NCBI GenBank assembly: GCA_036426205.1
Contig: CM071569.1
Location: 7,411,704 to 7,475,703 of the forward strand
DNA length: 64,000 nt
Reading direction: 5' to 3'
Source of the DNA: Ascaphus truei
Taxonomy: Eukaryota > Chordata > Amphibia > Anura > Ascaphidae
Part shown: positions 20,771 to 32,509 of the stretch, piece after piece
Numbering within the stretch: the first letter of the stretch is position 1
Layout of the letters: every line of letters begins with the position of its first letter
Program-made: the position numbers and the translations under genes
The notes under the pieces: generated by a model
Told to the model about the DNA's origin: nothing
Seen by the model: only the letters and a program-made list of their open reading frames with translations
The model's database searches: none

Positions 20771-21985
20771 AAACGCTGCGCCTAAACAAGGAAAAACTCT
20801 GGCGCACGAACCCAATGATCTCTAACAAATACAGAGCTTACTGTGCCGAGGTATAGATTGGAAAAAACCTGGCGCATAAACTAAAGGATCTATATTAATA
20901 GCAGAACTTACTGTGCCGAGGTCCCAAAGGATAAAGTATTCAAGACATATACACATAGAACAAAATATCTATTTATTAAAAATACAATATAAAATATAAA
21001 TGCACAAACCAAATGTTCAGACCCAAACCTTGATTAAGCTTAATCAGTACAATACATATACCAGAGAACACCAGTAGTGAAATGTCTTCTCAAAAGAGGA
21101 CCAGTGATAGAACTGTCCTGCTTTCTTCACAATAAATCCAAAGCTGGATGTTTAATTTGATATTATAAACTGCAGCCTATAAAGGAGTAGGTTTATACCC
21201 TAAAACAGGACTTCTGAAGGATAGAAAAGAAAATCCTCTGTTTTATCTCAGGATGGTTTGAATTTTATTGGTTGAACCGGCTTCTTGTCGTTCTACTGTT
21301 TTATGAACAGATATTTAAAAAGTCTTGAATTTAAAAGCCACAGCAATATTTGCAATATAAGACACCCTGTAGGTGAGTCACTGCACTCAGGCAATATTGC
21401 TCAGGTAATGCAAGGATTAGATACCTTATTTTCTGCCGTTTCGTTCAGAGTACTGTGCTTAAACAGGCTGGTTCACTCTCACCACCAGAGTCTGTTACTC
21501 CGGTTCATCTGCTTGAACTCCGTGCAGCTTCTCTGGCAATGTGCAGGTAAGAGTGGGGACACCTGTTCTCCATTTCTCTCTTCAGCGTACAGGATGCTGT
21601 TCTGTGCTCCGATGTGCTGGTTGTCTCTCACCATCCGATCAGCTGCAGCTGATCTTCCCCTAAGCCTCTGTGCGGCTGCTCCGGTAATCCGTGGGTTTTA
21701 TGGAGAAGGACCTGGTGAGGGAAACATGAGGGGAAATAGCCTCCAAACCGTGGTTATCAGATCAGCGATCCTTCCGGCTGTCCTCCCTGCAGTGCAGCGT
21801 TGCGGCACCGTGTAGTAAAAGCTCTCCATCCCTCCCTCAATCTCCTCTGCTTCTCCCTCAGGTGAGTGATAGGAGCTTCCAAGGTTCAGGAAGACTCCTG
21901 AGGAAGCCCATAGACTGATGAAACGCGTAGGTTGGGGATCCTGAACCTTGGAAGCTCCTATCACTCACCCTGCAGTCTGCACGGC
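20771..21985 (+). repeat. Penelope-like non-coding segment with hammerhead hairpin
   Basis: The segment starts with duplicated CTGGCGCA and CTTACTGTGCCGAGGT words and an A-rich block, and ends in the hairpin at 21862-21968. The 176-residue frame at 21285-21815 has no recognisable motif and I do not call it a gene. Assignment is by analogy with the other hammerhead-bearing segments. Confidence 0.4.
21862..21968 (+). ncRNA. Hammerhead-like motif in a 30-bp hairpin (copy d)
   Basis: A perfect 30-bp inverted repeat (21862-21891 with 21939-21968) encloses CTGAGGA, an extra A, a weakly paired helix II region, GAAAC, GC and GTA. CTGAGGA fits CUGANGA and GUA fits the NUH cleavage rule. The 30-bp stem acts as a long extension of helix I. 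Helix II is eroded, so catalysis is doubtful although all core boxes remain. Confidence 0.55.
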
Positions 21986-22445
21986 TCAGCCATCCTTGCC
22001 CAAAATTCAGGGTTACTGAGGCCAGAGGCCAGCAACATAAAGTCCAGGGTTTTCAGTGACCAAGGTCCCTCTGCATCAACGACTTGCCGGTACAGATGGG
22101 ATGTCCTGGTGTCCCTCTGTATCAAGGACACGTACATGCTGTCTGCACGTCCTGGTGTGTCTAGGTAGCAAGGCCACATACATTTTGTCTGTACGCAGAC
22201 CAGGGGAGAGAGACACACACTTCCCTTTCCAGCTTTTTAAACCATTGCTACACTCGGGTGGACTGGTTAGCAGGCCGGCCTTCCTCTAGACTATCTGGCC
22301 AACACCCAACTGCTCTATCTGTTGGTCACAAGCTTGCCCCTGTTACAGGCATAAAAAGCATTCCCTCTCCCAGGTAATATTCCAGCCCCATTCCTAATAT
22401 TTCCAAAGTTCCCCCAAAATAACCCTAGTGAAAACTGCTACTACT
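21986..22445. other. Non-coding sequence, nothing recognised
   Basis: No protein similarity, terminal repeats or tandem arrays are visible. Confidence 0.45.
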
Positions 22446-22449
22446 GTAA

Positions 22450-22606
22450 ATACGAGGATCAGGTTTTCAGGATATCCCTGCTTCAGCACAGGTGGCTTAA
22501 TCAATGGCTCATTCGAAGCTCAGTTGAGCCACCTGTGCTGAAGCAGGGATATCTCTAATACCTGACCTGCTGGGGAGTCTTGAGGACTGGAGTTGAGCAC
22601 CCTTGC
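22450..22606. mobile_element. Foldback hAT-like repeat, copy 3
   Basis: The arms GATATCCCTGCTTCAGCACA and GTGCTGAAGCAGGGATATC are inverted around a short spacer. The right arm continues to GAGGACTGGAGTTG; the left arm lacks its outer end. Confidence 0.8.
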
Positions 22607-23064
22607 AATACATTACCTTACAATGGGTTACTAAGCCATGTGCCGGCAAAGGGATTAAGCCCATCGCTTGCCAGGGAAGAGATGTTCTCAAAGACCAGCA
22701 GGGGAGCTCCAGCGTTGGACATGTCACAGCCATTGGCCCTACATTTATCCTCTTCCGTTCATCACTCGCTGCTCTTGCAGACGGCCCTTTGATGAGGTCC
22801 CGGACAGAAGGGTGCAGAACAGCTTAGCAGTAACCTGATTACAGAGCAGCCTTTCTCCGGCACATTTCCTCCACACCTGGGGATACAATTTTAAGAATGT
22901 TTAGGGCAGATTTATCACCATCAGGATCAGGTCGGATTTGCTTACTTGTCTGGTTGATAGCAGCCCTGCAGTAATGCAGAAATCCCTGGAACAGAAATGC
23001 CAGGTATCATTAACCCTTTCAGGAAGATCATCTTCGTCATTTTACTGTTTCAGTATCATTTAGA
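22607..23064. other. Non-coding sequence, nothing recognised
   Basis: No gene or repeat supported between two foldback copies. Confidence 0.45.
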
Positions 23065-23066
23065 TC

Positions 23067-23266
23067 AGGGGCGGCCAACTGCAGTCCTCAAGCCAAGCAA
23101 CAGGTTAGGTTTTAAAGCTATCCCAGCTTCAACACAGGTGGCTCACTCAGTCCCTGCTTCAACACAGGTGGCTCACTCAAAGACTGAGACACTTGTGCTG
23201 AACCAGGGATATGCTTAAAACCTGACTCGGTGGTGGCCCGTGAGAACTGGAGTTGGCCTCCCCTGA
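23067..23266. mobile_element. Foldback hAT-like repeat, copy 4
   Basis: The ends CAGGGGCGGCCAACTGC and GAGTTGGCCTCCCCTG are inverted. The flanking octamers ATTTAGAT and ATGTAGGT match at 6 of 8 positions, which suggests an eroded 8-bp hAT target duplication. The centre contains a short duplication of the GCTTCAACACAGGTGGCTCA block. Confidence 0.75.
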
Positions 23267-23274
23267 TGTAGGTG

Positions 23275-24040
23275 ATGTTATATGGGGAGTATTTATCAAC
23301 GTCTCCCGGCCACAAGACCAGGGTCAGCAAGTAATAACCCAAATGGGGTTTTCCCGGGAGACATCCTGGTGTTGTTTTCCGTAGTCGGCTGTGCCTGAAC
23401 AGAGTTTGACTTACATAATACAAGTATAGTATGCACCGGGCTTCTTTCTGCTGAGCGCTTAGATATAATGCATCATTGATCACCCTTTAATTTTTTTGCT
23501 ATATTATAAAATGTAGATAAACTTTTACAATAGCGATAAAGAAGATCGAATTTGTAGGGTCAAAGTCCCTGCCCAGAAGTGCTAGCAATGGGATTTAAAT
23601 ATTATAATACAGAGGCACCGAGAGATAAAACAGCCATCACTGGGGTTCAAACCATGAGACACTATGATATCACCAGGCTGCTCGCTTCCCAGTGTATTAC
23701 TGTGGGTTTCAGGGCTCGGGTGCCAGTGTAAGAAGATCTATTAGCAAAAGCTTAAATCACAGAGGATTCAATGGAACCCACAGAAAGTCGTATGTTAAAA
23801 AGGCGTAAAAACTGGAAGATTGCGTTTATTATACCGTATATTGTTTTTTACTAACCCCCCTCATTGCCAGGAGACTTGCAAAGTGTTGCACTGCAGGCCC
23901 AGAAAGGGTTCGATAGTCAACGCATTTTAATAATGTGTAGCCATGCATAATAATGACTGCATACGTCTTCTCTGTTGGCAGTAAGTCCTGGTATATACAG
24001 GCCTGCCCACAGTAGTTATGGAGGTTTTCCCTCACACCCA
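23275..24040. other. Non-coding sequence, nothing recognised
   Basis: No protein similarity or repeat structure is seen. Confidence 0.45.
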
Positions 24041-24042
24041 AG

Positions 24043-24440
24043 TGTGGTGCCCTGTGTAAGGATGGGAGTGGCTGTATGCTCTGAGTCCCTGGATAGTGAC
24101 CTCAGAGATGCGCCTGCCCCCTGGAGTATAAAGGGCACAACACTGACAGTTAGTGTTGTGGTTCGGAGCAGAGAGTAACCCGAAGATACAGATATTGCAG
24201 GAACACTTTTGTGACCCTAGTGCAGTAACTAGCGGGAGCATAGTGATAATTCCAGTGTGTTTACGCCACGCTGTGTCCAGGGACCTGGCACAGTGGTGAT
24301 CTCCCTAGGAGAAAGGGAATCCCACTTCATGATTGGAGGGCGTACCTGGCAAAGGGACATCACTCAGAGATGTGCGGCTAGAGCTGGCAGCTGCATGGGG
24401 CAGTCTGCTACATCCCTGTATTCAATAAAGATGTCCTTGA
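24043..24440 (+). repeat. Possible LTR-like segment
   Basis: The order resembles an LTR: TGTGGTGCC start, a TATA-like GAGTATAAAGG at about 24126, and AATAAAG at about 24424. I could not define the 3' end. The best TG...CA pairing (ending near 24758) has no matching target duplication. No gag, pol or env is visible nearby. Confidence 0.3.
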
Positions 24441-24944
24441 GAAAAAGAACCCCACTGAGTGAGTGTGAGCTTACTCGACAGTGGATGGCACCAAGAAGGA
24501 GTTCCTCACCAGGACCATCTCCCTGCGGAAGCACAGATCCTGATGAGGTGGAGGCGCTGCACATGATGTAAGTTGGACTCGCACCCACTACCTCAGATAC
24601 CTGTCCTGATGACATCCCCTAATAACACCAAGCGGGAGACTCAAGAGTCCTGTTACTTGCAGGTGCACCACCACACACGCCTTGTAATGGGGGACTGGTT
24701 AGACTACACGGGCCAATATGAGATTGGGTGGGTCAGGCCAGAGGGAACACCCGTTACAAATGTATACAATAAGGGTAGCAAAAACTTACCATCAAAACTT
24801 GAACATGTCGGTTCAGGTAGAACTGTGTAGGATAAAGGTACAAATAAAGAGAGACAGACCACAAAAAGCAATGTTAATGCCATACAGGGGATGTGATCAA
24901 TGTTGCCACTGGGGCATTTTTTGCTTGTCTATGGGTAAATTGCA
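24441..24944. other. Non-coding sequence, possibly LTR remainder
   Basis: No protein similarity. It may be the downstream part of the LTR-like segment, which I cannot delimit. Confidence 0.35.
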
Positions 24945-27903
24945 ACGCTGCCGACTTCCTCTTCCCTTCATCATGCTGCCGACTTCCTCTTTCTTTCCCC
25001 GTGCTGCTGACTTCCTCTTCCATTTCCCGTGCTGCCGACTTCCTCTTCCCTTCCCCGTGCTGCTGACTTCCTCTTCCATTTCCCTGTGCTGCTAAATTCC
25101 TCTTCCATGTCCCCATGCTGCTGACTTCCTCTTCCCTTCCCCGTGCTGCTGACGTCCTCTTCCATTCCCCTGTGCTGCTGACGTCCTCTTCCATTCCCCT
25201 GTGCTGCTAAATTCCTCTTCCATGTCCCCATGCTGCTGACTTCCTCTTCCCTTCCCCGTGCTGCTGACTTCCTCTTCCTCCTTGTGAAGTCTCTCCATGT
25301 CCTGCTGTGCTCTCACTCAGGCTGCGACCCTCCGATCCCTTCTGCCTCCTCTTCCATTCCCCTGTGCTGCGTGACGTACCTCTCTATTTCCCCTGTGCTG
25401 CTAATCTCTTCCAATGTCCCCCATACTGCTGACTTCCTCTTCCCTTCCCCGTGCCCTGCTGAACTCCTTTTCCAGTCGCCCCATGCTTGAATTCGCTTCG
25501 CATACCCCCGTGCTGCTGAAGTCCTTTCCATTCCCCCCTGCGGCTGACGCCTCTTCCATTCCCCCGGCTGCTGACTTCCTCTTCCCTCTTCCATTTCCAC
25601 CCGTGCTTGTGACTTCCTTCCTCCTCTTCTTCATTCCCCCGTGCTGCTGACTTCCTCTTCCATTCCCCGTGCTGCTGACGTCCTCTTCCATTCCCCCGTG
25701 CTGCTGACTTCCTCTTCCATTCCCCACCGTCTGTGATCTCTTCCATTCCCCCGTGCTGCTGACTTCCTCTTCCATTCCCCCGTGCTGCTGACGTCTTCCA
25801 TTCCCCCGTGCTGCTGACTTCCTCTTCCATTCCCCCGTGCTGCTGACTTCCTCTTCCATTCCCCGTGCTGCTGACTTCCTCTTCCATTCCCGTGCTGGCG
25901 ACGTCCTCTTCCTTCCCCGTGCTGCTGATGTCCTCTTCCATTTCCCCGTGCTGCCTTACTTCCCCCTCTTCCTTCATTTCCCGTGCTGCTGACGTCCTCT
26001 TCCATTCCCCCGTGCTGCTGACGTCCTCTTCATTCCCTTGCTGCTGACGTCCTCTTCATTTCCCCCTGCTGATGACTCCTCTTCCATTCCCCGTGCTGCT
26101 TCACTTCCTCTTCCCTTCCCGTGCTGCTGACGTCCTCTTTCCATTCCCACCGTGCTGCTGACTCCTCTTCCCTCCCGTGCTGCTGACGTCCTCTTCCATT
26201 CCCCGTGCTGCTGACGTCTCTTCCATTCCCCGTGCTGCTTACGTCCTTCGTCACATTCCCCCCGTGCTGCTGACGTCTCTTCCATTCCCCCGTGTTCTGT
26301 GACTTCTTCTTCCATTCCCCCGCGTGCTGCTGACTCTCCTTTTCCATTCCCCCGTGCTGCTGACTTCCTCTTTACCATCCCTCCCCGTGCTGCTGACTTC
26401 CTCTTCCATTCCCCGTGCTGCTGACTTCCTCTTCCCATTCCCCCGTGTCGTCTGACTCTCTTCCATTCCCCCGTGCTGACTGAATTCTCCTCCCTTCCCC
26501 GTGCTGCTGACTTCCTCTTCCATTCCCCCGTGCTGCTGACGTCCTCTTCCCTTCCCCGTGCTGCTGACGTCCTCTTTCCATTCCCCGTGCTGTCACTCCT
26601 CTTCCATTCCCCCGTGCAGGCTGACTTCCTCTTCCCTTCCCTGTGTTGCTGACTTCCTCTTCCATTCCCCCGTGCTGCTGACTTCCTCTTCCCTTCCCTG
26701 TGCTGCTGACGTCCTCTTCCATTCCCCCGTGCTGCTGACTTCCTCTTCCATTCCCCGTCTGCTGACTTCCTCTTCCATTCCCCCGTGCTGCTGACTTTCC
26801 TCTTCCCTTCCCTGTGCTGCTGACTTCCTCTTCCATTCCACCGTGCTGCTGACGTCCTCTTCCCTTCCCCGTGCTGCTGACGTCCTCTTCCATTCCCCCT
26901 GCTGCTGACTTCCTCTTCCATTTCCCTGTTTGCTGACTTCCTCTTCCATTTCCCCGTGCTGCTGACGTCCTCTTCCATTCCCCCGTGTGCTGACTTCCTC
27001 TTCCATTTCCCCGTGCTGCTGACTGTCCTCTTCCATTCCCCCGTGCTGCTGACGTCCTCTTCCATTCCCCGTGCTGCTGACTTCTCTTCCATTCCCCGTG
27101 CTGCTGACTTCCTCTTCCATTTCCCCGTGCTGCTGACTTCCTCTTCCATTCCCCCGCTGCTGATATTCCTCTTCCATTCCCCCGTGATGCTGGACTTCCT
27201 CTTCATTTCCCCGTGCTGCTGACCTCCTCCTCCATTCCCTGTGCTGCTGACGTTCTCGTCATTCCCCCCCCCTCCCTCCCCGTGCTGCTGACGTCCTCTT
27301 CCATTCCCTGTACTGCTATTCTTTCCATCCCCTTGCTGTTCCTCTTCATTCCCGTGTGCTGACTCCTTTCCATTCCCCGTGCTGCTGACTCCTCTTCCAT
27401 CCGTGCTGCGGACTCCTCTTTCCATTCCCCCGTGCTGTCTGACTCATCTTCCATTCCCGTGCTGCTGACTTCCTCTTCATCCCCGTTGGGACTGTCCTCT
27501 TCCATTCCCCCGTGCTGCTGACTTCCTCTTCCATTTCCTCTGCTGTGCTGCTACTCCTCTTCTTTCCTTTCTCCCGTAGTGCTGACTTCCTTTCCTCTTC
27601 CATTCCCCTGTGCTGCTGACTTCCTCTTCCATTCCCCCGTGCTGCTGACTTCCTCTTCCATTCCCCCGTGCTGCTGACTTCCTCTTCCATTCCCCCGTGC
27701 TGCTTACTTCCTCTTCCATTTCCCCGTGCTGCTGACTTCCTCTTCCATTTCCCCTTGCTGCTGACTTCCTCTTCCATTTCCCCGTGCTGCTGACTTCCTC
27801 TTCCATTTCCCTGGCTGCTGACTTCCTCCTTCCATTCCCCCGTGCTGCTGACTTTTCCTCTTCCATTCCCCCGTGCTGCTGACGTCATCTTCCAATTCCC
27901 TGT
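24945..27903. repeat. 29-bp minisatellite, about 100 units
   Basis: The plus-strand unit is GCTGCTGAC(T/G)TCCTCTTCC followed by ATTCCCCCGT, 29 bp. Because 29 is not a multiple of three, three units (87 nt) are needed to return to frame. All minus-strand frames then read one periodic 29-residue peptide (blocks MEEEVSSTG, EWKRKSAAR, GNGRGSQQHGG). This explains frames as long as 483 residues, none of which is a real gene. Units differ mainly at the T/G position (a GACGTC site when G) and by 1-2 base indels, most frequent around 26.0-27.5 kb. A short unrelated insert lies at about 25285-25345. Confidence 0.95.
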
Positions 27904-27917
27904 GCCATGTGATTAAA

Positions 27918-28210
27918 CTTAGGCCGCGCTTATAGTGCGTGCAACGGCGATGCGACGGATGACATCACCCATCGGCTCTAGCAAAAGTTGTAATTCGCTT
28001 TGCGGCGACGTCGCGGGCGACCAGGTCATTGATTGGTTCAGGGCACATGTGTCACATGTCACATGTGGCGACAGCCTCTGAAAAATCAAATTTGACCGGC
28101 TTCCAAATTTCGCGTCGCTGCCGTCGCGCTTACTATCAGCGCACGCGACGGCGGCAATACATTTGTTGTTGGGCGACGTCGCATCGCCGGCTCTATAAGC
28201 GCAGCCTAAG
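27918..28210. mobile_element. GC-rich MITE
   Basis: The ends CTTAGGCCGCGCTTATAG and CTATAAGCGCAGCCTAAG form terminal inverted repeats of about 30 bp continuing into GGCGATGCGAC. The 293-bp body is rich in CGACGTCGC-type words and sits directly beside the minisatellite. There is no transposase and the superfamily is uncertain. Confidence 0.7.
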
Positions 28211-28434
28211 GGTTTTAGTACTAAGAGTCACAAATTGAATATTTGGCGCAAGAAAAAAAAAAGTACTCTTTTTATCACGTGGAAGTGCTCAATTTACTAT
28301 GTATCAAGAAAACATCTGATAAAGCACAGATGTTTCATTATATACATTAATAAAATGCAATATGTTCATAATGTGGCTATATTAAAATATTAAACTAGAA
28401 TTAGGTATTTATATTTACAGTATTATTTTTACAG

Positions 28435-28436
<2 letters not shown>

Positions 28437-28480
<44 letters not shown>

Positions 28481-28488
28481 TGATGAAG

Positions 28489-28522
<34 letters not shown>
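28437..28522. repeat. ATA trinucleotide and AT dinucleotide microsatellites
   Basis: About 14 AAT-type units (28437-28480) are followed, after a short spacer, by about 14 AT units (28494-28522). Confidence 0.9.
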
Positions 28523-28524
<2 letters not shown>

Positions 28525-29997
28525 GCAAGTGCATGCATGCTATTGCAATATTATATAATCATGCCAAAAATATTTAAAATATATAAATAGTTTAATAAAC
28601 TAATTATATACTCTAGTCCAAAGAATGATTTTCCTTAGATTTATAATTACTAGTTGGAATAAATAAAACAAATCATTGAATTTCAATTTCTTTTGCAAAT
28701 GATGATTCTTTCAATGTCAGTGTAATTGTAAACAAAGTGAATAACAAAGTAATCGTGCTGGGTAAGGGGGTGATTATGCGCCTCATCGGGTGCCAGGTGT
28801 GCAAAAGTTTAAATGGTTAATAATAGTGCAACCCTCCCTGCTTGGCTTTTAGGGAGATCACATCGGTCTGCTGTGTTTGGCTTCTCATTTTGGGTGCTGG
28901 GTCCGTGTAGCTGGGTGGTGGTGGAGAAAGGATGGGCGCCAGGAACTTTATAGTTACAAACAGGACAGGTTTAATTTACAGAGTTTGACGAAGAACAACT
29001 TCCCCAGGTGCATTACTGCATTCCTGGAGAGGCACATGCTTAGAACAGTTGGGTTGTTGATTATTCATACCAGATAGCTTAGTCATCATATTACATTCCC
29101 TTCTTATACCTTCTGGGTAATGCTTGGGCTGCCCCTTTACATTTTTGGTACACAGAGGCCTTGGGTCTCTATCTGGCTCTGACCATCCTTTTAGCAGCTG
29201 TACAATGCTTGGATGGCAGAGGGGATCCCTTCCTACTGGGCTCCATATTATACTCCCCCTGGGATGCTCACAGCAGGAGGGTGTCCAAGGCTACCAGTTC
29301 TATGTTCCTTTGAGTTTCAGGGCTACCAATTGGGGTACCCCCTAGGGGGGATGGGGGTTAAAATGGCACCATTTCCATGATCTCCCTTAAAGCAGTGTCA
29401 GTGTGGGAGAGGGGCTACTCCAACCCCCATGAATAAGGTGGTCTGTTTGTATTCATACCCACCTCCCTGTCTGGGGAACCATTGAGGGGAAGGGCCAGGA
29501 CAAGGGGAAGATAAGGCAGAGATAGCCGCAGCAAAGCTCAAGCTAAATGTCACAGTTTACAGCCTTTTCTAACATTTCCAGCATATGCATTCAAAATATA
29601 TTTAAACATACGTAAACTTGTCTGGATATTTCTTTTATTGGACGTTTGTTGCCTATTTTTATCCTGTGAAGCTTATCGCTTTGGATTCTGCATAGGACTG
29701 CACATATAAACCAACCCCACCCCCTCCCCCATAGAAGTCTATATGAGTTTAATTGAAATAATATCAGTATCTTGCTCCCTCAGAATTTCCTGCTGTCTTT
29801 ATTTAAAAAAATATTTTGTGTGTGTTAGAGATCATACAGTAGTTTTCTTCATTTCTAGCTGGACTGCACTGGGCTCTTTAGAGAGCTCCCTTTTAACCTC
29901 CCAGACACTTAATATTTCACCTGCTCATATCTCCTGAACAGAGCTTCAGATTTAAGAAAAACAAACGTCCCCTTGAAGGGAAAGAGATCTTTTAAAA
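28523..29997. other. Mostly unrecognised; weak LTR-like stretch
   Basis: No gene is supported. Around 28880-29060 the words GTTACAAACAGGACAGG and TTTAATTTACAGAGTTTG recall the R/U5 side of an LTR read in reverse (compare 51070-51120), but no boundaries or target duplication can be set. Confidence 0.35.
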
Positions 29998-29999
29998 TA

Positions 30000-30167
30000 C
30001 CGTATTGTCCCGAATATAGTCCGGCCTCGCACATAATGCGACCCTAACGTTTTGAAGGTGTTCTGCATGAAAAATGAAAGGTGTTAGGCTGCGCATATAA
30101 TATGAGCACAGTTTTCGGAAGGACATTCTTAGGAAAAAAACATAGCACTATATTTGGGCCAATACGG
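30000..30167. mobile_element. Short MITE with TA duplication
   Basis: The ends CCGTATTGTCCCGAATATAG and CTATATTTGGGCCAATACGG are inverted and flanked by TA. It resembles the widespread vertebrate CCGTATT...TATAAG group of TA-flanked MITEs. Non-coding. Confidence 0.7.
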
Positions 30168-31321
30168 TAAATAATATTGTGATCAGCGTGGAGTGCTGCT
30201 TAAAAAAAAAAACATCATAAAATTGGCTTCCTTCGAAACATTCAATTAACCTTAAAGTAACATTTTCACTCATTTGCTCCCTGTTTAAAAACAATTTGTT
30301 TCAGGTTTTTTTTCCCTTCGGGTCCATTGAATTCTCACCTATCGGTTTATTGTTGTCCTTCTCTTGTATCTCTTTGGCTCTGGCAGCAAAATGAGTTTAA
30401 ACCAAACGTAGGGGCAAACGTCTGCATCAACAATCTTCCCACTGTACATATGCAACAGCTTCCAAAGAGTCTTATTACAACAGTGATTAAGTGAAGATCA
30501 TTAAAGCAACCCAAATAGTGTGCCTTAGTACAAAGACATAAACCTAAACAATACTGCTTCCTGTCTGATATTGGAGGTGTCAATGACCTAAATGTAACTT
30601 AATAAACCTCCCATTTATTTGAGTTCATTTCAGTCCTGGGGAGGACTTTCTCTTTCAGGAGAAGAAGAATTGAATGGCTGGAAGTTCAACTCATTACCAC
30701 TTTATATTTGGAACATGCTCATCTTCCAAGTACCAGCCTTGCGATTCGTCCTTAACCCTTTCCACCCCACTGCCTGCCAGGAGAGAGCCGCCTCCCCTGG
30801 CTGCCGAAGGGGTTAATTGTTAGTGTAATTGCAGCTCTCTCAGTAATGAATGTGAGGTTTAAATGCAGTGACGTGGGAGACAGAAAATAATTGTAATTGA
30901 GGCACATGAGCGGAGGATTACACACTGACATACAGCAGGGAAATGCAGATTACAGGCAAATTAAATGGAGGCTTTTGCTTGGAATTAATTGTTTTTCTTT
31001 GTGTTTTTTTTATAGATATATTACAGGACAAATGTAATACACTTGCAGAGTAATAACGTGGCATGTGGGTACAAAACATGCCAGCCCTGCAGCCAGGACA
31101 GTGATCCCCATCCCAAAAGTAATGAGTACAAGACCCATTAGTGCCCTACGTGTAGTATATAGCAGCCTCTGTCATTGGCACAACGACCATGAGATCCCAC
31201 GTTCTTTGCTCTACAATTGGTTCTTCTGCCCTCTGCTGGGAGAAGCAAAACGACTTCATATAGCCGGCTAACTCTGTTTTTTTGTAAAAAAAAAAAATTT
31301 GATTAAGGAACTCTATAATTA
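30168..31321. other. Unrecognised non-coding sequence, possible conserved element
   Basis: No gene is supported. From about 30815 to 31010 the sequence is non-repetitive and rich in TAATTG, TTAATTGT and GCAAATTAAATGG-type homeodomain-like words. That is the look of a developmental enhancer, but this cannot be tested from one genome. Confidence 0.35.
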
Positions 31322-31323
31322 TA

Positions 31324-31565
31324 CAGCTCAACCCCCTTATAACGCTGTGCTTGGGGTCCAAAGAATCACATCGTATTAGAAGCGGATCGCGTTAGAAATA
31401 ATGTACTGTACAATTGTATGCATTGCACAATAAAGTATTTAAGATGCCAATAATCGTGTTGTAAAGTACAGTATTCATAAATATATGAAAATTTGGAGCC
31501 ACGCTTGCATCGCGTTATAAGCGGTTTCGCGTTGTAAAGGATCGCGTTATAATGGGGTTGAGCTG
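31324..31565. mobile_element. TA-flanked MITE (pogo/Tigger-like ends)
   Basis: The 242-bp element starts CAGCTCAACCCCCTTATAACG and ends CGTTATAATGGGGTTGAGCTG, flanked by TA on both sides. CGCGTTATAAGCGG-type words repeat inside. CAG...CTG ends with TA duplication fit the pogo/Tigger branch of Tc1/mariner. Non-autonomous. Confidence 0.75.
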
Positions 31566-31581
31566 TATTGTGAAATTCTGT

Positions 31582-32071
31582 GGAACCTCAACCCTCTCTA
31601 ATAGCGCGTCTGAGATCAGATGCATTGTAAGGAACCCCAACCCTCTCTAATAGCGCGTCTGAGATCAGATGCATTGTAAGGAACCCCAACCCTCTCTAAT
31701 AGCGCATCTGAGATCAGATGCATTGTAAGGAACCCCAACTCTCTCTAATAGCGCGTCTGACATCAGATGCATTGTAAGGAACCCCAACCCTCTCTAATAG
31801 CGCGTCTGAGATCAGATGCATTGTAAGGAACCCCAACCCTCTCTAATAGCGCGCCTGAGATCAGATGCATTGTAAGGAACCCCAACCCTCTCTAATAGCG
31901 TGTCTGAGATCAGATGCACTGTAAGGAACCCCAACCCTCTCTAATATCGTGTCTGAGATCAGATGCATTGTAAGGAACCCCAACCCTCTCTAATAGCGCG
32001 TCTGAGATCAGATGCATTGTAAGGAACCCCAACCCTCTCTAATAGCGCGTCTGAGATCAGATGCATTGTAA
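31582..32071. repeat. Tandem array, 10 units of 49 bp
   Basis: The unit starts GGAACCCCAACCCTCTC and continues TAATAGCGCGTCTGAGATC and AGATGCATTGTAA. The span of 490 bp equals exactly ten units without indels. Differences are point changes only (for example GCGCGTC to GCGTGTC). It starts 16 bp after the TA-flanked MITE. Confidence 0.95.
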
Positions 32072-32505
32072 TTTCTTCTATGTTTGGAACAGTTTTCAAA
32101 TGATGTGAACATTGCAGGGATTCCTTTAGGGAGACACACGTAACCCCTGTTGAAAAATCCTGCACTAAGTATTACAGCAGTTCAAGACCTGTTTGTGTTT
32201 AAAGAATGGGAACCGCAGTAATTGCGTCACAAAGAGGAATTTGTCTATTTTTTATAAAACAAAAACCTGTGTTTACAGCAAATGAAAGGGCCCCCTATTT
32301 TACAACACTGCAAGTGAGTCACAATTTACAGCTCATTTACACCAAGTAGGAATTGACGTCTGCCCTGATTTGTAAGGCCTGTTGCGGAATTGCCTTTATT
32401 AAACAGTGACTTGACTATTCGCGTGGCCATCCTCTCTGGTAGCGAAGGAATTACCCGAGCCGTGCGTATTCCAACACAAACTGGGTTATTCGCTTTACAT
32501 TAGTA
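32072..32505. other. Non-coding sequence, nothing recognised
   Basis: No gene or repeat supported. Confidence 0.45.
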
Positions 32506-32509
32506 TTAA

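Noticed and set aside
21285..21815. A 176-residue plus-strand open frame
   Set aside because: There is no recognisable domain, it lies in repeat-like sequence, and the composition does not look coding.
24043..24758. Complete LTR with TG...CA ends
   Set aside because: TATA-like and AATAAA signals are in the right order, but the flanking bases do not form a target duplication, so only a low-confidence LTR-like call is kept.
25974..27425. A 483-residue minus-strand open frame rich in Gly, Glu, Arg, Ser and Gln
   Set aside because: It is the read-through of the 29-bp minisatellite; all three frames give the same periodic peptide and no domain is present.
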